From: Maribacter sp.
GTDB taxonomy: Bacteria; Bacteroidota; Bacteroidia; Flavobacteriales; Flavobacteriaceae
Direction: 5' to 3'
Assembly: GCA_020629415.1 (NCBI GenBank)
Contig: JAHDDL010000006.1
Coordinates: 22,780 to 86,779, forward strand
DNA length: 64,000 nucleotides
This document shows positions 45,281-54,984 of this stretch, one piece after another. The notes under the pieces are model-generated. The model made no database searches. It saw only the letters and a list, made by a program, of their open reading frames with translations, and was not told the DNA's origin. Made by a program: the position numbers and the translations under genes. Within the stretch, counting starts at the first letter, position 1, and every line of letters begins with the position of its first letter.

Positions 45281-47545
45281 CTATTTTTCTAGTCTAAATT
45301 TAGCTGATACTACATCTTGTGAAGAAGAACCGATCATTACCTTGTAATCACCGGTCTCTAATATTTTATCCATTTTCAAACCTGTAAATTCAAGCATCTT
45401 TGGGGTTATTTTGAAGCTAATATTTTTAGATTCTCCTGGAGCAACTTCAATTTTTTGAAAACCTTTTAATTCTTTATCTGGGCGTGTAACGGTACCTATT
45501 TCATCTTTAACATACATTTGTACCACTTCTTTAGCCTTCATTTTACCGGTATTGGTAATTGTTGTGCTTACTGTAATTTCTGAATTTGGTGTTATTACGC
45601 TGTTGGATATTTTCAAATCTTCATAAGTAAACTGAGCGTAGCTTAAACCATGGCCAAAAGGATATATAGGACCATCTTCAAGAAATAAATATCCTTTTTT
45701 ATTATTTATTTCCTTCATGCTGTAGTGAAAGGGAATTTGTCCAATGGATCTTGGTACGGTTACCGGAGATTTACCTGATGGTGAAACTTCGCCAAATATT
45801 ATTTTTGCTAAGGAGGAATCGCCCAATTCGCTTAAATCCCATCCGTCTAAAATTGCATCTGCTTTATCAGCTATAGTATTTATAGAAAGAGTTCTTCTAT
45901 GTTTTAGTACCACTATTACGGGTTTGCCTAGTTCTTTTACTTTTTCTACTAGTTGATCTTGGGCCCCAACAGGATCAATGGTTGCGCGATCTCCTAGCGC
46001 ATTGTTGAAAAAGGCTTCTTTTGAAGTAAATTCATCCCCTCCCAAAAACAGAATAGTTACTTCTGCTTCTTTGGCCATGCCTACCATTTTATCAATGGTA
46101 CTATCGCTTGTTTCTAATAGTTGAGGTACGCCCTTATTTTGGTCAGTTAGTTCAAAACCTTTATCTGCAATGAAGTTTACATTGCTACCTGCTACAGACT
46201 CAAAAGCTGCTTTTGTACTTTCGTTCAATAGAGGTCCAAGCAAGGCAATTTTTTTGGTGGTTTTTTTCAGTGGCAACGTGTTTGCTTCATTTTTTAGGAG
46301 TATTATGGATTCTAGATCTGCTTCTTGCGCCAATGCCAATGAGGCTTGTGAGCGAACTTCTTTCTTAACCTTTTTTATATCCACATAAGGATTATCAAAA
46401 AGACCTAAGATCATTTTAGTTCTAAGTACCCTTTTTACAGAACGATCGATCATTTTTTCGATGCTAGGGTCTTTTTTTACCATTTCTGGTAAGTATGCAT
46501 ACGAGTCCTCTGCGTAAAGGTCAATGTCTATGCCAGCTGTTAATCCCAATAATGCTGCTGCTTCAGGAGATTCTGCTACTTTCATAAAATAGTATAGACG
46601 AGCTATATCATTAGAGTCTGAAACCACATAGCCATCAAAACCCCATTGGTCTCTAAGTACTCCTGTAAGTAGTTCTGGATTACCATGACTTGCAATTCCG
46701 TTTAGATCTCCATGCGATGCCATTATACCCAATGTTCTAGCTTCTTTTACCGCTGCTTCAAATGGAGGGTAGATTTCGTCTATTAATGTACGTGGAGATA
46801 TTTCTATTGCCGCAAAATTAGAACCACCAAGAACTTGGCCATATCCGGCAAAGTGTTTTGCAACGGCACCAATGTGAGTTCCGTTTCCTAAACCTTCATA
46901 ATTACCTTGTACACCTTTAATAGCATTGACGACCATTTGTGTGGTCAAATAAGTATCCTCACCAAATGCTTCGGACATTCTGCCAAAACGAGGATCTCTA
47001 ACAATATCTGCCTCTGGTGAATGGCACATGTGCATACCTCTTAGTCTTGCCTCTTTTCCAACAACGTCCCAAACGCGGCGTACCAAATCTGGGTTAAATG
47101 ATGCGGCCGAAGTAATAGGTCTTCCAAATTTTGTACAGCCTTCTGCATCAACACCATTATATGATTCTGTGACAAACAATGCTGGTATGCCCCAACGATT
47201 ACTTTCTATTATATACTTTTGAAGTTCATTGTTTAGTTTTGCCGCAGCCAAAGGAGATATATGTTCTCCTGGATTTTTTATTCCCGCAATACCAAGCTTT
47301 AATTTTTCTATTACCCGTTCAGATAGCTCCATATTTCCTTTCTCATCTGATTTAACGCCGATATTGGCATGAAAAATTCTCATTTGGGCTACTTTTTCTT
47401 CCAATGACATTCTTGGTAAAAGATCATTTACCCTTTCTTCAATAGAAAGAGATGCATCTTTGTATGGCATTTTGTTTTTTTGTGCCGATATACCGATCGT
47501 TACTAGGAAAAGAAAATATAAGATTTGATATTTCATTGGTTTCAT
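45281..47545 (-). CDS. GH3 family beta-glycosidase (probable beta-xylosidase or beta-glucosidase)
   Basis: The 754-residue secreted protein has a signal peptide ending SAQ. The GH3 N-terminal barrel shows SLEEKVAQM, DPRFGRMSEAFGEDTYLT, AVAKHFAGYGQVLGG and the nucleophile Asp310 in FDGYVVSDSNDIARLY. The C-terminal alpha/beta sandwich has SIILLKNEANTLPL and KIALLGPL, and the final fibronectin-III-like domain has YPFGHGLSYAQFTYEDLK. GH3 enzymes release terminal beta-linked glucose or xylose. Ulvan contains beta-xylose in place of some uronate, so beta-xylosidase is the best guess. It lies in the GH78 operon between the binding lipoprotein and the lyase. Confidence 0.92.
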   Translation of the reverse strand: MKPMKYQILYFLFLVTIGISAQKNKMPYKDASLSIEERVNDLLPRMSLEEKVAQMRIFHANIGVKSDEKGNMELSERVIEKLKLGIAGIKNPGEHISPLAAAKLNNELQKYIIESNRWGIPALFVTESYNGVDAEGCTKFGRPITSAASFNPDLVRRVWDVVGKEARLRGMHMCHSPEADIVRDPRFGRMSEAFGEDTYLTTQMVVNAIKGVQGNYEGLGNGTHIGAVAKHFAGYGQVLGGSNFAAIEISPRTLIDEIYPPFEAAVKEARTLGIMASHGDLNGIASHGNPELLTGVLRDQWGFDGYVVSDSNDIARLYYFMKVAESPEAAALLGLTAGIDIDLYAEDSYAYLPEMVKKDPSIEKMIDRSVKRVLRTKMILGLFDNPYVDIKKVKKEVRSQASLALAQEADLESIILLKNEANTLPLKKTTKKIALLGPLLNESTKAAFESVAGSNVNFIADKGFELTDQNKGVPQLLETSDSTIDKMVGMAKEAEVTILFLGGDEFTSKEAFFNNALGDRATIDPVGAQDQLVEKVKELGKPVIVVLKHRRTLSINTIADKADAILDGWDLSELGDSSLAKIIFGEVSPSGKSPVTVPRSIGQIPFHYSMKEINNKKGYLFLEDGPIYPFGHGLSYAQFTYEDLKISNSVITPNSEITVSTTITNTGKMKAKEVVQMYVKDEIGTVTRPDKELKGFQKIEVAPGESKNISFKITPKMLEFTGLKMDKILETGDYKVMIGSSSQDVVSAKFRLEK

Positions 47546-47594
47546 TATTGTTGATTTCTATTAACTAAATTACTTTAAGGTATTATGTAATTTC

Positions 47595-48368
47595 TTATGG
47601 TTGTACAATGGTACTTCTGTCTGCATTTTGTGCTTCTGTCAATGTTTTTCCTTCTATGAATAAAACAAAACGGTCTAAAGCATGAAATTTAGAACGACCT
47701 GAAACTTCCATGGTGTATAGGCCCGGATTATCGAATTTTACGAAAATATTGTGTGGGTCATTATCACTGGTATTGGAGCGCCATAACCATTCGCCTACAC
47801 GGTTCATATAAATTTTTAGCCAACCGTTTGAGCTGCTGCCCTCAACAACTGGTGTTTTCTCAACTCCTTTAGGGTATACTATACTACTTTCGCGTTGTCC
47901 AAAAAAGTCAGTGGCATCTGGAAAGCGAAGCCAAGAATCATTTCCTTCAGATTGAACATCTCCCTCAGAAATTCTTGAACGCCAAACGAACTGATAGGTT
48001 CCTGGTGTTGCAATATTTAATTTGTAGACCAAAGTGCCTATGCCTGGCGTATTAAAATTATCTTCTTTAATCCAGCGTAAATAGCCGTTACCTTCAAAAT
48101 CATCTAATGTATTTCCGCGTTCCCATTCCAAATCTCCCTCAGCTGATTCAAATTCAACGCTAATAATTCCATTATTTTCGGTATAGCTAATGACATTTGC
48201 ATTGCTGTTAGGTGTGCTAGGGTCACTCATATCACCTTCTTCTGTATTAACATTATCCTCTGTTATTTGTTCCATAGGTTCATCTGTAATAGCATCTGAA
48301 CTACAAGAGAAATTTAATGTCAAAAAAACGGATAGCAACATTGTTCTAATAAAGGAGGTCTTTATCAT
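47595..48368 (-). CDS. Lipoprotein with carbohydrate-binding-like beta-sandwich domain
   Basis: The 257-residue protein has a lipoprotein signal (NFSC, Cys22) and an acidic linker to about residue 55. The remaining 200 residues look like a jelly-roll carbohydrate-binding module: VISYTENNGIISVEFESAEG, GTLVYKLNIATPGTYQFVWRS, WLRFPDATDFFGQRES, HNIFVKFDNPGLYTMEVSGRS and KFHALDRFVLFIEGK. Comparable modules occur in secreted glycan-active proteins of marine bacteria. No catalytic motif is seen. Its start overlaps the GH78 stop by 4 bp (ATGA), so it is translationally coupled to the rhamnosidase. A surface glycan-binding protein for ulvan is likely; family name not assigned. Confidence 0.65.
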   Translation of the reverse strand: MIKTSFIRTMLLSVFLTLNFSCSSDAITDEPMEQITEDNVNTEEGDMSDPSTPNSNANVISYTENNGIISVEFESAEGDLEWERGNTLDDFEGNGYLRWIKEDNFNTPGIGTLVYKLNIATPGTYQFVWRSRISEGDVQSEGNDSWLRFPDATDFFGQRESSIVYPKGVEKTPVVEGSSSNGWLKIYMNRVGEWLWRSNTSDNDPHNIFVKFDNPGLYTMEVSGRSKFHALDRFVLFIEGKTLTEAQNADRSTIVQP

Positions 48369-51211
48369 TTCTTGTAGCTTATTTTATAAGTTCCAGAGCC
48401 TAATCTAACCTCATTATTACTTATTGGTTCTTGTTGAAAAGTTTGCCAATCCGTACCATTGATCTTTAAACTGTTCTTCTCATTTTCGTTTAATGGTAAA
48501 AGTGCGGTGGTATTGAATGGAACAGTTAATTCCATTTTGAAAATAGTATCATCTAAAGACCATTTAGAATCAATATTTCCATAGGGTGTAGGTACACATA
48601 CTTCTGTATAGTTTACTTGCTTTGGAAATTTTGGGTCTACAATGAATTCTTTATATCCCGGTTTGGACTTTGATGATTTTATACCTCCTAAAGATTCGTA
48701 AAAGTATGCCGCAAAACCACTGTGCATTGGGTGATTCAGGGAATTTGTAGGTCCTTCCATTTTCTCCCATTCAAATTGACGCTCCGGCCATGTTGTAAAG
48801 CCAGAATTCATTACATAGGTTTGACTCGGAAAATCTGGTGTTGTTAATATTTCATGGGCTAAGTTTTCTTTTCCGTATTTGGTCAGTACCGTATAAATAT
48901 ATCTATTGCCATGAATGCCAGTGGCGTGATGACCTCCCTTTACCTTGGTGATGTTGTGTTCTAAACCGTTCACAACATTTTGCAGCTCTTTTTCGGGAAC
49001 TATTCCAAATTGTAAGGCTTGTACCGTAGCCGTTTGACTCTGGTACCATTTATGTTCAGTATTAGGTATACCAACAAGAAACTCTTTGTTGAACGCAAGC
49101 TTTAATGATTCTTTTTCATTTTTCATCTTGCTTTCAAAAGCTGTATCATTATTCATTTTTGCATAAATTTCCATTATGCCCAATACATCATAAAAATATG
49201 CATTGGCAGAAATGATAGGATCTGTTTCCATGGCACTCGGATTTAACCTTCTGTCCCATAACGGCGGACACCAATCGCCCATACCGTCTTGCATGATGCC
49301 GTTTTCACCTTTGAACGAGAGATAGAAATTGGTTAATTCTTTCATTTCATTATAGTATTCTTGAACTATGGTTTCGTCCCCATAATAATTGTAGCTATAC
49401 CAAGGCAAATACATAGTGGCAACACCCCAATCAATCTTAGCATAGGTAGATGTGCGCTTACCAGGAGCTATCATAGTAGGTACTTGAAATTTGATATCCG
49501 GATTATTGTGCCCTTTTGTTGGTCGCATTTGGGTACGTATATCTTCCATATATTTTTGGTAGAAATCATACATATCATAATTATAAAGTGCATATTCCGC
49601 AAAAGCATGGGAATCTCCCAGCCAACCACATTTTTCTCTATGTGGACAATCTTCTGGTATACCATGTAAATTATCTACAATGGTCCATTTGCTTACCTTA
49701 TGCATTTTATTATATAGTTCTTCTGATGAGGTGAAACTTCCAGTTTCATTTATATCCGTAGCGACCAAAACAGCTTTTATCATATTTGCATCTGGTTCTT
49801 TTGAAACGCCTGTAATTTTTGCATATCTAAAACCATGGTAGCTGAATTTTGGCTCCCAAGATTCAGGTTTACTACTTTTACAGATATATTCATAAATCTG
49901 CGGCATACCATTGGCACCACCACCGGTAGCACCTTGGAAAATGTCTGATTTATCTGTTTTAAGAGCTTCGGTGGTAGTAATCTGTATTAATTGTCCGTCT
50001 TTTTCCTGAACATTAATTTTGACCCAACCCGCTATATTTTGCCCAAAATCTACAATCCACTCTCCATCTACACTTTTAAAAACTTTTTTAGGTTCTAATT
50101 CTTTAAGTTTTTTAATGGCAGGTATTTGTTGTGCACTGACTTTTTTAATTTTTGGGTTGGCTACTTTTGGGTGGTTCCAATCTTTATCGTTATACCCTAC
50201 CGTGTTCCAACCATTTATTTCGTACCTGGCATCATAGGTGTCTCCACCATAAATGTTGTTGAATACAATTGGTCCTGTAGATTCTCTCCAAGTATCATCG
50301 GTATAAAAGTCATCTTCTTGACCATTTGTATAGGTTACCTTTATTAAAAGCCTAACTGCAGGTTGACCATATGATAAGTCTTTTTCAGATTCGGGGTCAT
50401 TTTTCCAAGAGATGTTTTGACCATAAAATCCGTTTCCTAAAATAATACCTAAGGCGTTGGTACCTGGTTCTAGAATTTCTGTAAGGTCGTAATCTACATA
50501 ATAGGCTTGCTTATCGTAATTTGATGGTGCCGGGTCCAAGACGTGGTCTCCAATTTTATTTCCATTCAAGTATAGTTCATAATAACCTAAGCCACAGATA
50601 TACGCTTTAGCACTTTCTATCTCTTTTGTTACATCAATTTCATTTCTAAAATAACTGGCAGCGAAACCTTTTACGGCAGTAGGTTTATCCATTTTACCGG
50701 TTTTATAATCTCGGTATTGGTATGGCGATCTTCTTTTGTCTTCGTTTAATGTGATCCAAGAAGAGGCACCCCATTCTTTTTCGGTTTCAACACCTGTTTC
50801 AAATTTTTGTATTTCAGACCAATTGGACTCTTGTTCTTTTTCATCCCATATTTTAACCTTCCAGTAATAGGTTTGCATAGGTTTTAAAGGCTCGCCAGTA
50901 TAGGTGATAAAAGTTGATTTAGCCGAAGCTGTTTTGTTAGTGTTCCAAATATCTGCTTTGTCTTTATTTAATAAGTTTTTTTTACTTGCAACTAGAAGGT
51001 GGTATGCAGATTGCGATTTGTTAAACCCTTCTGAAGTTACAACCCATGAAAAAACAGGTGTACTTTTTTTTCTGTTTTGTAAATTATTAGCAGTTAGTTT
51101 ATTAAAAGATAAGCTTAATGTTTCAGTAGTTTGATTACATGAACTCAACAATAAATAAATCAATATGAAGCCAAGTTTTTTTAATAGATAAAATATTTTT
51201 GACAATTCCAT
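48365..51211 (-). CDS. GH78 family alpha-L-rhamnosidase, lipoprotein
   Basis: The 948-residue protein has a lipobox (LLSSC, Cys near residue 25), an Ig-like N-terminal domain (TPVFSWVVTSEGFNKSQSAY), two jelly-roll domains (AYICGLGYYELYLNGNKIGDHVLDPAPS; WIVDFGQNIAGWVKI), and the (alpha/alpha)6 catalytic domain with GIPEDCPHREKCGWLGD at residues 517-533, which carries the acidic catalytic residues of GH78, plus MEGPTNSLNHPMHSGFAAYFYESLGGI near the end. It removes terminal alpha-L-rhamnose from oligosaccharides. It is the first gene of a seven-gene operon ending in rhaM and has the shared motif about 70 bp upstream. Some ulvan-locus GH78 enzymes are fused to sulfatases; this one is not. Confidence 0.95.
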   Translation of the reverse strand: MELSKIFYLLKKLGFILIYLLLSSCNQTTETLSLSFNKLTANNLQNRKKSTPVFSWVVTSEGFNKSQSAYHLLVASKKNLLNKDKADIWNTNKTASAKSTFITYTGEPLKPMQTYYWKVKIWDEKEQESNWSEIQKFETGVETEKEWGASSWITLNEDKRRSPYQYRDYKTGKMDKPTAVKGFAASYFRNEIDVTKEIESAKAYICGLGYYELYLNGNKIGDHVLDPAPSNYDKQAYYVDYDLTEILEPGTNALGIILGNGFYGQNISWKNDPESEKDLSYGQPAVRLLIKVTYTNGQEDDFYTDDTWRESTGPIVFNNIYGGDTYDARYEINGWNTVGYNDKDWNHPKVANPKIKKVSAQQIPAIKKLKELEPKKVFKSVDGEWIVDFGQNIAGWVKINVQEKDGQLIQITTTEALKTDKSDIFQGATGGGANGMPQIYEYICKSSKPESWEPKFSYHGFRYAKITGVSKEPDANMIKAVLVATDINETGSFTSSEELYNKMHKVSKWTIVDNLHGIPEDCPHREKCGWLGDSHAFAEYALYNYDMYDFYQKYMEDIRTQMRPTKGHNNPDIKFQVPTMIAPGKRTSTYAKIDWGVATMYLPWYSYNYYGDETIVQEYYNEMKELTNFYLSFKGENGIMQDGMGDWCPPLWDRRLNPSAMETDPIISANAYFYDVLGIMEIYAKMNNDTAFESKMKNEKESLKLAFNKEFLVGIPNTEHKWYQSQTATVQALQFGIVPEKELQNVVNGLEHNITKVKGGHHATGIHGNRYIYTVLTKYGKENLAHEILTTPDFPSQTYVMNSGFTTWPERQFEWEKMEGPTNSLNHPMHSGFAAYFYESLGGIKSSKSKPGYKEFIVDPKFPKQVNYTEVCVPTPYGNIDSKWSLDDTIFKMELTVPFNTTALLPLNENEKNSLKINGTDWQTFQQEPISNNEVRLGSGTYKISYKK

Positions 51212-51253
51212 AATTAATATATGCTAGTTCTTGTTTATTAGATAGTAATTATG

Positions 51254-51298
51254 GCAATGTACTTTTTTTGTACTGTTAGGGTATCCTGTACTATATGG
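51254..51298 (-). promoter_or_regulatory. Shared regulon motif plus -7 box, GH78 operon promoter
   Basis: Motif GTATCCTGTACTATATGG at 51281-51298; the right half of the core is TATGG rather than TACTG. The -7 box TACATTGC begins at 51261 in gene orientation, again 20 bp from the motif edge. It would drive the seven-gene operon to rhaM. Confidence 0.7.
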
Positions 51299-51501
51299 TT
51301 AAATTGTAGGTGAGCTTAATAAATTAATTTTTACATCTAGATTCCTAGCAAAGCATAAATGTGAATAAAACTATTGGTATTTTGAATCAAAATTGGTCTA
51401 AGTGATGTAGAGTTTAAAAAAAGCGTTTTGTTGAGAAATGTTTTGTTTGTTAGTTAAAAATTATGATAATTAATAAATAGGTTGTTGTTTTTTTACGACA
51501 T

Positions 51502-51547
51502 CAGTACAGTGCAGGATGCTTTTAAGAAAACATTAAGATAATTTTCG
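51502..51547 (+). promoter_or_regulatory. Shared regulon motif plus -7 box, PL28 lyase promoter
   Basis: Motif CAGTACAGTGCAGGATGC at 51502-51519 (reverse of the consensus, one change in the core). The -7 box TAATTTTC begins at 51539, 20 bp past the motif edge, and the start codon follows at 51563. Confidence 0.72.
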
Positions 51548-51562
51548 TGAAAACCTCACATT

Positions 51563-54500
51563 ATGAAAAAAATTACTCTTAATTCATTATTAATTTACTG
51601 TTTTACGCTTATTACACTTGTAGTTACAGCACAAAACGCACCACCCTCTGATGGGATTTTTAAATTACAAAATGTTGCTACAGGGCAATTCTTAACAGAT
51701 GCTGGAGCAAGCACATCCCCAGTTACTATGTCAGATTCAGGTGACGACCCAATCACACATTTTACATTTGTAGAAAGTGGAGACTATTATAATATAGACA
51801 GTGAAATTTCAGGGATTTTACGTGCGCCTGGCGCTGGTGGACCAGGAGGTCCCTATGTAGTTGTAAGTACCCTAAAAAATCCGCCAGCAGCGGATACCGA
51901 TAAAACGTGGTCAATACAGTATAGTGCAGCTACTGACAGCTATAGATTTGAATCTAGAACCGCGGGTAGATATTTGTATCAAAATGAAGATGGAACCGTA
52001 ACGCATTCTGAAGTTGAAGCTACAGATGATCGAAGTAATTGGAAACTTATTGCTGTTTCGGAAATTCCTGTTATACAAATTCCTGTAGGAACAACTCTTC
52101 TGTTTCAAAATGTAGAGACAGAAGAGTACTTATCCACTGCATCAGTGAGCAATCAGCCCGTAACCATGTCTGCTTCAGGAGAAGCTGAAAATACACGTTG
52201 GACGCTTGTAGAAAGTGGAGACTATTATAATATTGATAGTAAAAGTGAATCTGGTGCTACAGGAATACTGCGCGCACCAGGTGCTGGTAGTTCAGAAGGT
52301 CCTTACGTAGTTTTAGGTACGTTAAAAGCTCCGCCAGCAGCGGATACCGATAAAACGTGGTCAATAGAATATAACGGTTCCACTGATAGCTATAGATTTG
52401 GCTCTAGAACCACTGGTAGATATTTGTATCAAAATGAAGATGGAACCGTAACTCATTCTATAGTCGATGCTACTGATGATCGTAGTAATTGGAAACTTAT
52501 TCCATTTGTAGAAATACCAGAAGGGGCAGCTCCAGATGAAGATACGAATCCAGATTTATCCTGTTCAGGTGAATTTGACAATAACAGTACTAGAAATTTT
52601 GATATTCCAAACCCTGAAAATGTAGGAACTATAGATGACAGAACATGTTATTCAGATTACAGTGAAGTTTCTGTCAATGGCAAAACTTGGGGTGTATATA
52701 ATATTACCGATGGATCTAATCATATTGATGCGCCTAATACGTTACAACCCAGAATGGAGCGTTCTTTAAACAGATCTCAAGAAACTGGTGTTGGAAGTTT
52801 TGCAAGGTTCAAAGGAATTGTAAGAATATTAGAAGTAGGTGATGCTGGTTCTTTTAACCAAGACGGGAGTTACTTAATACAAGCCAAAGGTAAACATACA
52901 GGTGGCGGAGGCTCAGTAGACCCTGCAATCTGTTTGTATTTGGCAAAGCCCGTTTATGGTACGGGTGAAGATGCAGATAAGCAAATAGCCTTTGATATTT
53001 ATGCAGAACGTATTTTAGAACGAGGAGGATCAGGTAGCGGTAGAGAAGTTGTATTCTTAAAACAAGTAGCTAAAAATGCGGAAATTGATTTTGAATTAGA
53101 GATTGGGTTTAGAGCTGATCCAAACGATGCTTCAAAAAAAATACATTATTGCGATGCGGTTATTGGTGGCGAAGCCTTTAAATGGAATATTCCTGACCCA
53201 GAAAGAGGACTGCAATCTGGTATTAGATATGGTGCCTATCGTGTAAAAGGTGGACGAGCTCAAATAAGGTGGGCAGAAACTACCTATGAAAAAGCAGAAG
53301 TAGTAGATGAAAATCCTAATCCAGGTCCAGAACCAACAGTTGATGTTGTTGCATTAAGAAATGTAGAAACAGGAGAATTCTTAACCGCTGGAGCAGGAAG
53401 CACTCAACCTGTTACCATGTCAGTTTCAGGTGGAGCGGAAAATACAAAATGGACGTTTGTCAAAAATGGAGCTTTTTACAATATAGATAGTGAAAGCGAA
53501 AATGGAGGAACCGGAATTTTAAGAGCACCTGGTGCTGGTGGTCCTGGAGGGCCTTATGTAGTTGTAAGTACTACAAAAGCCCCACCAGCAGGTGATACCG
53601 ATAAAACCTGGATTATATATTATGACGAAACTAAAGATACATATCGATTTGAATCTAGAACGTCTGGCAGATATCTATATCAAAATGAAGATGGAACGGT
53701 AACACATAGTAAAGTACCTGCAACAGATAATAGAAGTGTATGGGAAGCTATACCACCAGGAGAACCTTTACTATTAGAATTAGTTTCCACAAATGTTAGC
53801 TGCGCCGGAGCAGATGATGGTACGGTCAGTGTTTCGGTTACTGGAGGAATAGCACCATATAATTATTTATGGAGTTCTGGTGAAACAACGGAAACCTTAA
53901 ACAATCTTGCAGCAGACACCTATTCCGTATCGGTTACTGATGCTTTAAATGCTACCATAACGGCAAGTACAGAAATAACCGCACCTAGTAATATCGTCGT
54001 GACGGTATCAGATAATGCAGTATTGTACGCAGGATATGATGGAGCAGAACACTGTGCTACCATTGGAATAACAACCGTTACAAGTGGAGAAGGGCCATAT
54101 AATTTTGCATGGAGTACGGGGAAAACAACTGAAATGATTGATGTTTGCCCAGATAGTACACAAACCTATACGGTAATTGTAACAGACGCTAATGGCTGCG
54201 AAGCAACCGCGGAAATTACGGTTGAAGTAATTGATGTAAGTTGTGGAACAGATAACAACCCAAAGATACTTATTTGCCATAAGGGTAAAACAATTTGCGT
54301 TGCACAAACGGCAGTAAAAGCACATTTAGAACATGGGGATACACTGGGAGCATGCACTGGAGATTCAAATAATGCAGAATTGAGTATACGTACTTATCCA
54401 AACCCATTTACGACTTCTATAAAAGCCATCATTGATACCAAAAAAAATAGTACGGTTAAATTACTTCTGTTAGACAATAGCGGTAATAGCATTGCTGAAA

Positions 54501-54631
54501 AAACACAGCGCATTAAGAAAGGTATCGAAACAATTGAGTTATCAATAAATACCTTGCCAATAGGTACCTATTATTTGCAGGTTTATATAAACAATGAACT
54601 TTATAGTTCGGAAATTTTTATTAAAAATTAA
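51563..54631 (+). CDS. Secreted PL28-like ulvan lyase with three beta-trefoil-like modules and T9SS sorting domain
   Basis: This 1022-residue protein starts with a signal peptide (residues 1-24). Two related modules at 31-163 and 176-313 contain [31 protein letters not shown] and look like RICIN-type beta-trefoils. Residues 334-576 resemble the PL28 ulvan lyase jelly roll: [72 protein letters not shown] third trefoil-like module is at 594-731, an SprB-like repeat at 739-808 and a weaker one to 890, a small Cys/His module with [10 protein letters not shown] and [11 protein letters not shown] at 900-931, and a type IX secretion sorting domain (YPNPF) from about 940. It would cleave ulvan outside the cell by beta-elimination. 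It is a single gene with its own copy of the shared motif and a terminator. Confidence 0.85.
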   Translation: MKKITLNSLLIYCFTLITLVVTAQNAPPSDGIFKLQNVATGQFLTDAGASTSPVTMSDSGDDPITHFTFVESGDYYNIDSEISGILRAPGAGGPGGPYVVVSTLKNPPAADTDKTWSIQYSAATDSYRFESRTAGRYLYQNEDGTVTHSEVEATDDRSNWKLIAVSEIPVIQIPVGTTLLFQNVETEEYLSTASVSNQPVTMSASGEAENTRWTLVESGDYYNIDSKSESGATGILRAPGAGSSEGPYVVLGTLKAPPAADTDKTWSIEYNGSTDSYRFGSRTTGRYLYQNEDGTVTHSIVDATDDRSNWKLIPFVEIPEGAAPDEDTNPDLSCSGEFDNNSTRNFDIPNPENVGTIDDRTCYSDYSEVSVNGKTWGVYNITDGSNHIDAPNTLQPRMERSLNRSQETGVGSFARFKGIVRILEVGDAGSFNQDGSYLIQAKGKHTGGGGSVDPAICLYLAKPVYGTGEDADKQIAFDIYAERILERGGSGSGREVVFLKQVAKNAEIDFELEIGFRADPNDASKKIHYCDAVIGGEAFKWNIPDPERGLQSGIRYGAYRVKGGRAQIRWAETTYEKAEVVDENPNPGPEPTVDVVALRNVETGEFLTAGAGSTQPVTMSVSGGAENTKWTFVKNGAFYNIDSESENGGTGILRAPGAGGPGGPYVVVSTTKAPPAGDTDKTWIIYYDETKDTYRFESRTSGRYLYQNEDGTVTHSKVPATDNRSVWEAIPPGEPLLLELVSTNVSCAGADDGTVSVSVTGGIAPYNYLWSSGETTETLNNLAADTYSVSVTDALNATITASTEITAPSNIVVTVSDNAVLYAGYDGAEHCATIGITTVTSGEGPYNFAWSTGKTTEMIDVCPDSTQTYTVIVTDANGCEATAEITVEVIDVSCGTDNNPKILICHKGKTICVAQTAVKAHLEHGDTLGACTGDSNNAELSIRTYPNPFTTSIKAIIDTKKNSTVKLLLLDNSGNSIAEKTQRIKKGIETIELSINTLPIGTYYLQVYINNELYSSEIFIKN
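51653..52501 (+). repeat. Tandem module repeat inside the lyase gene (copies 1 and 2)
   Basis: Copy 1 covers about 51653-52051 and copy 2 about 52088-52501. They share exact DNA blocks: 36 bases at 51881-51916 and 52331-52366, and nearly 40 bases around 51965-52003 and 52415-52453. A third, more diverged copy lies at about 53342-53755, beyond the catalytic domain. The identical blocks point to recent duplication or gene conversion. Confidence 0.75.
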
Positions 54632-54984
54632 ACTTATTTATTTAAATTATCCTTCAAGAGTTAAAAGAGACTGTCTAAAATAGGCAGTCTTTTTTATTAT
54701 TCAGTACAACTGATATTTGAAAAATATATTTGTTTTGATGTTTATTAATTGAATCATTTTTTAGGTAGATTTAGATAAAGTGCATACAGATTAATAGGGG
54801 GGTATAAATTTATTTGGCAAATACTATATTCAAAAAACAGAATAAATTATTGAAAAAGATATGTGAAATTAATTGCTAAATAAGGGTCGCTTCAAAATAA
54901 TATTAGCGTTTGGTTTTAATTGAAATTTGGTTAAGTATCATCTTATCAGAAATAAAATATTGATATAATTTAGCGGTTACATTC
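54632..54984. other. Convergent intergenic region between lyase and propeller genes
   Basis: About 353 bases. Apart from the lyase terminator at 54668-54696 it is AT-rich and featureless. No terminator for the minus-strand operon, no repeat and no credible small ORF were found. Confidence 0.6.
54668..54696 (+). terminator. Terminator of the lyase gene
   Basis: Arms 54668-54676 (AGACTGTCT) and 54682-54690 (AGGCAGTCT) with one G-U pair and a 5-nt loop, followed by TTTTTT. It lies about 37 bp after the stop codon. Confidence 0.85.

Larger units (their letters stand above)
51212..51562. other. Divergent intergenic region between GH78 operon and PL28 lyase gene
   Basis: About 350 bases with two outward-facing copies of the shared motif, one for each gene, about 200 bp apart. 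The DNA between them is AT-rich with no gene or terminator. Each promoter seems independent. Confidence 0.65.

Noticed and set aside
49361-49669. 102-codon open frame on the plus strand within GH78, with several overlapping frames
   Set aside because: Lies opposite the conserved GH78 catalytic region; no independent evidence for coding.
51653-53755. The DNA repeats in the lyase gene as an insertion sequence or CRISPR-like array
   Set aside because: They are in frame and encode repeated protein modules; no transposase, terminal repeats or regular spacers.
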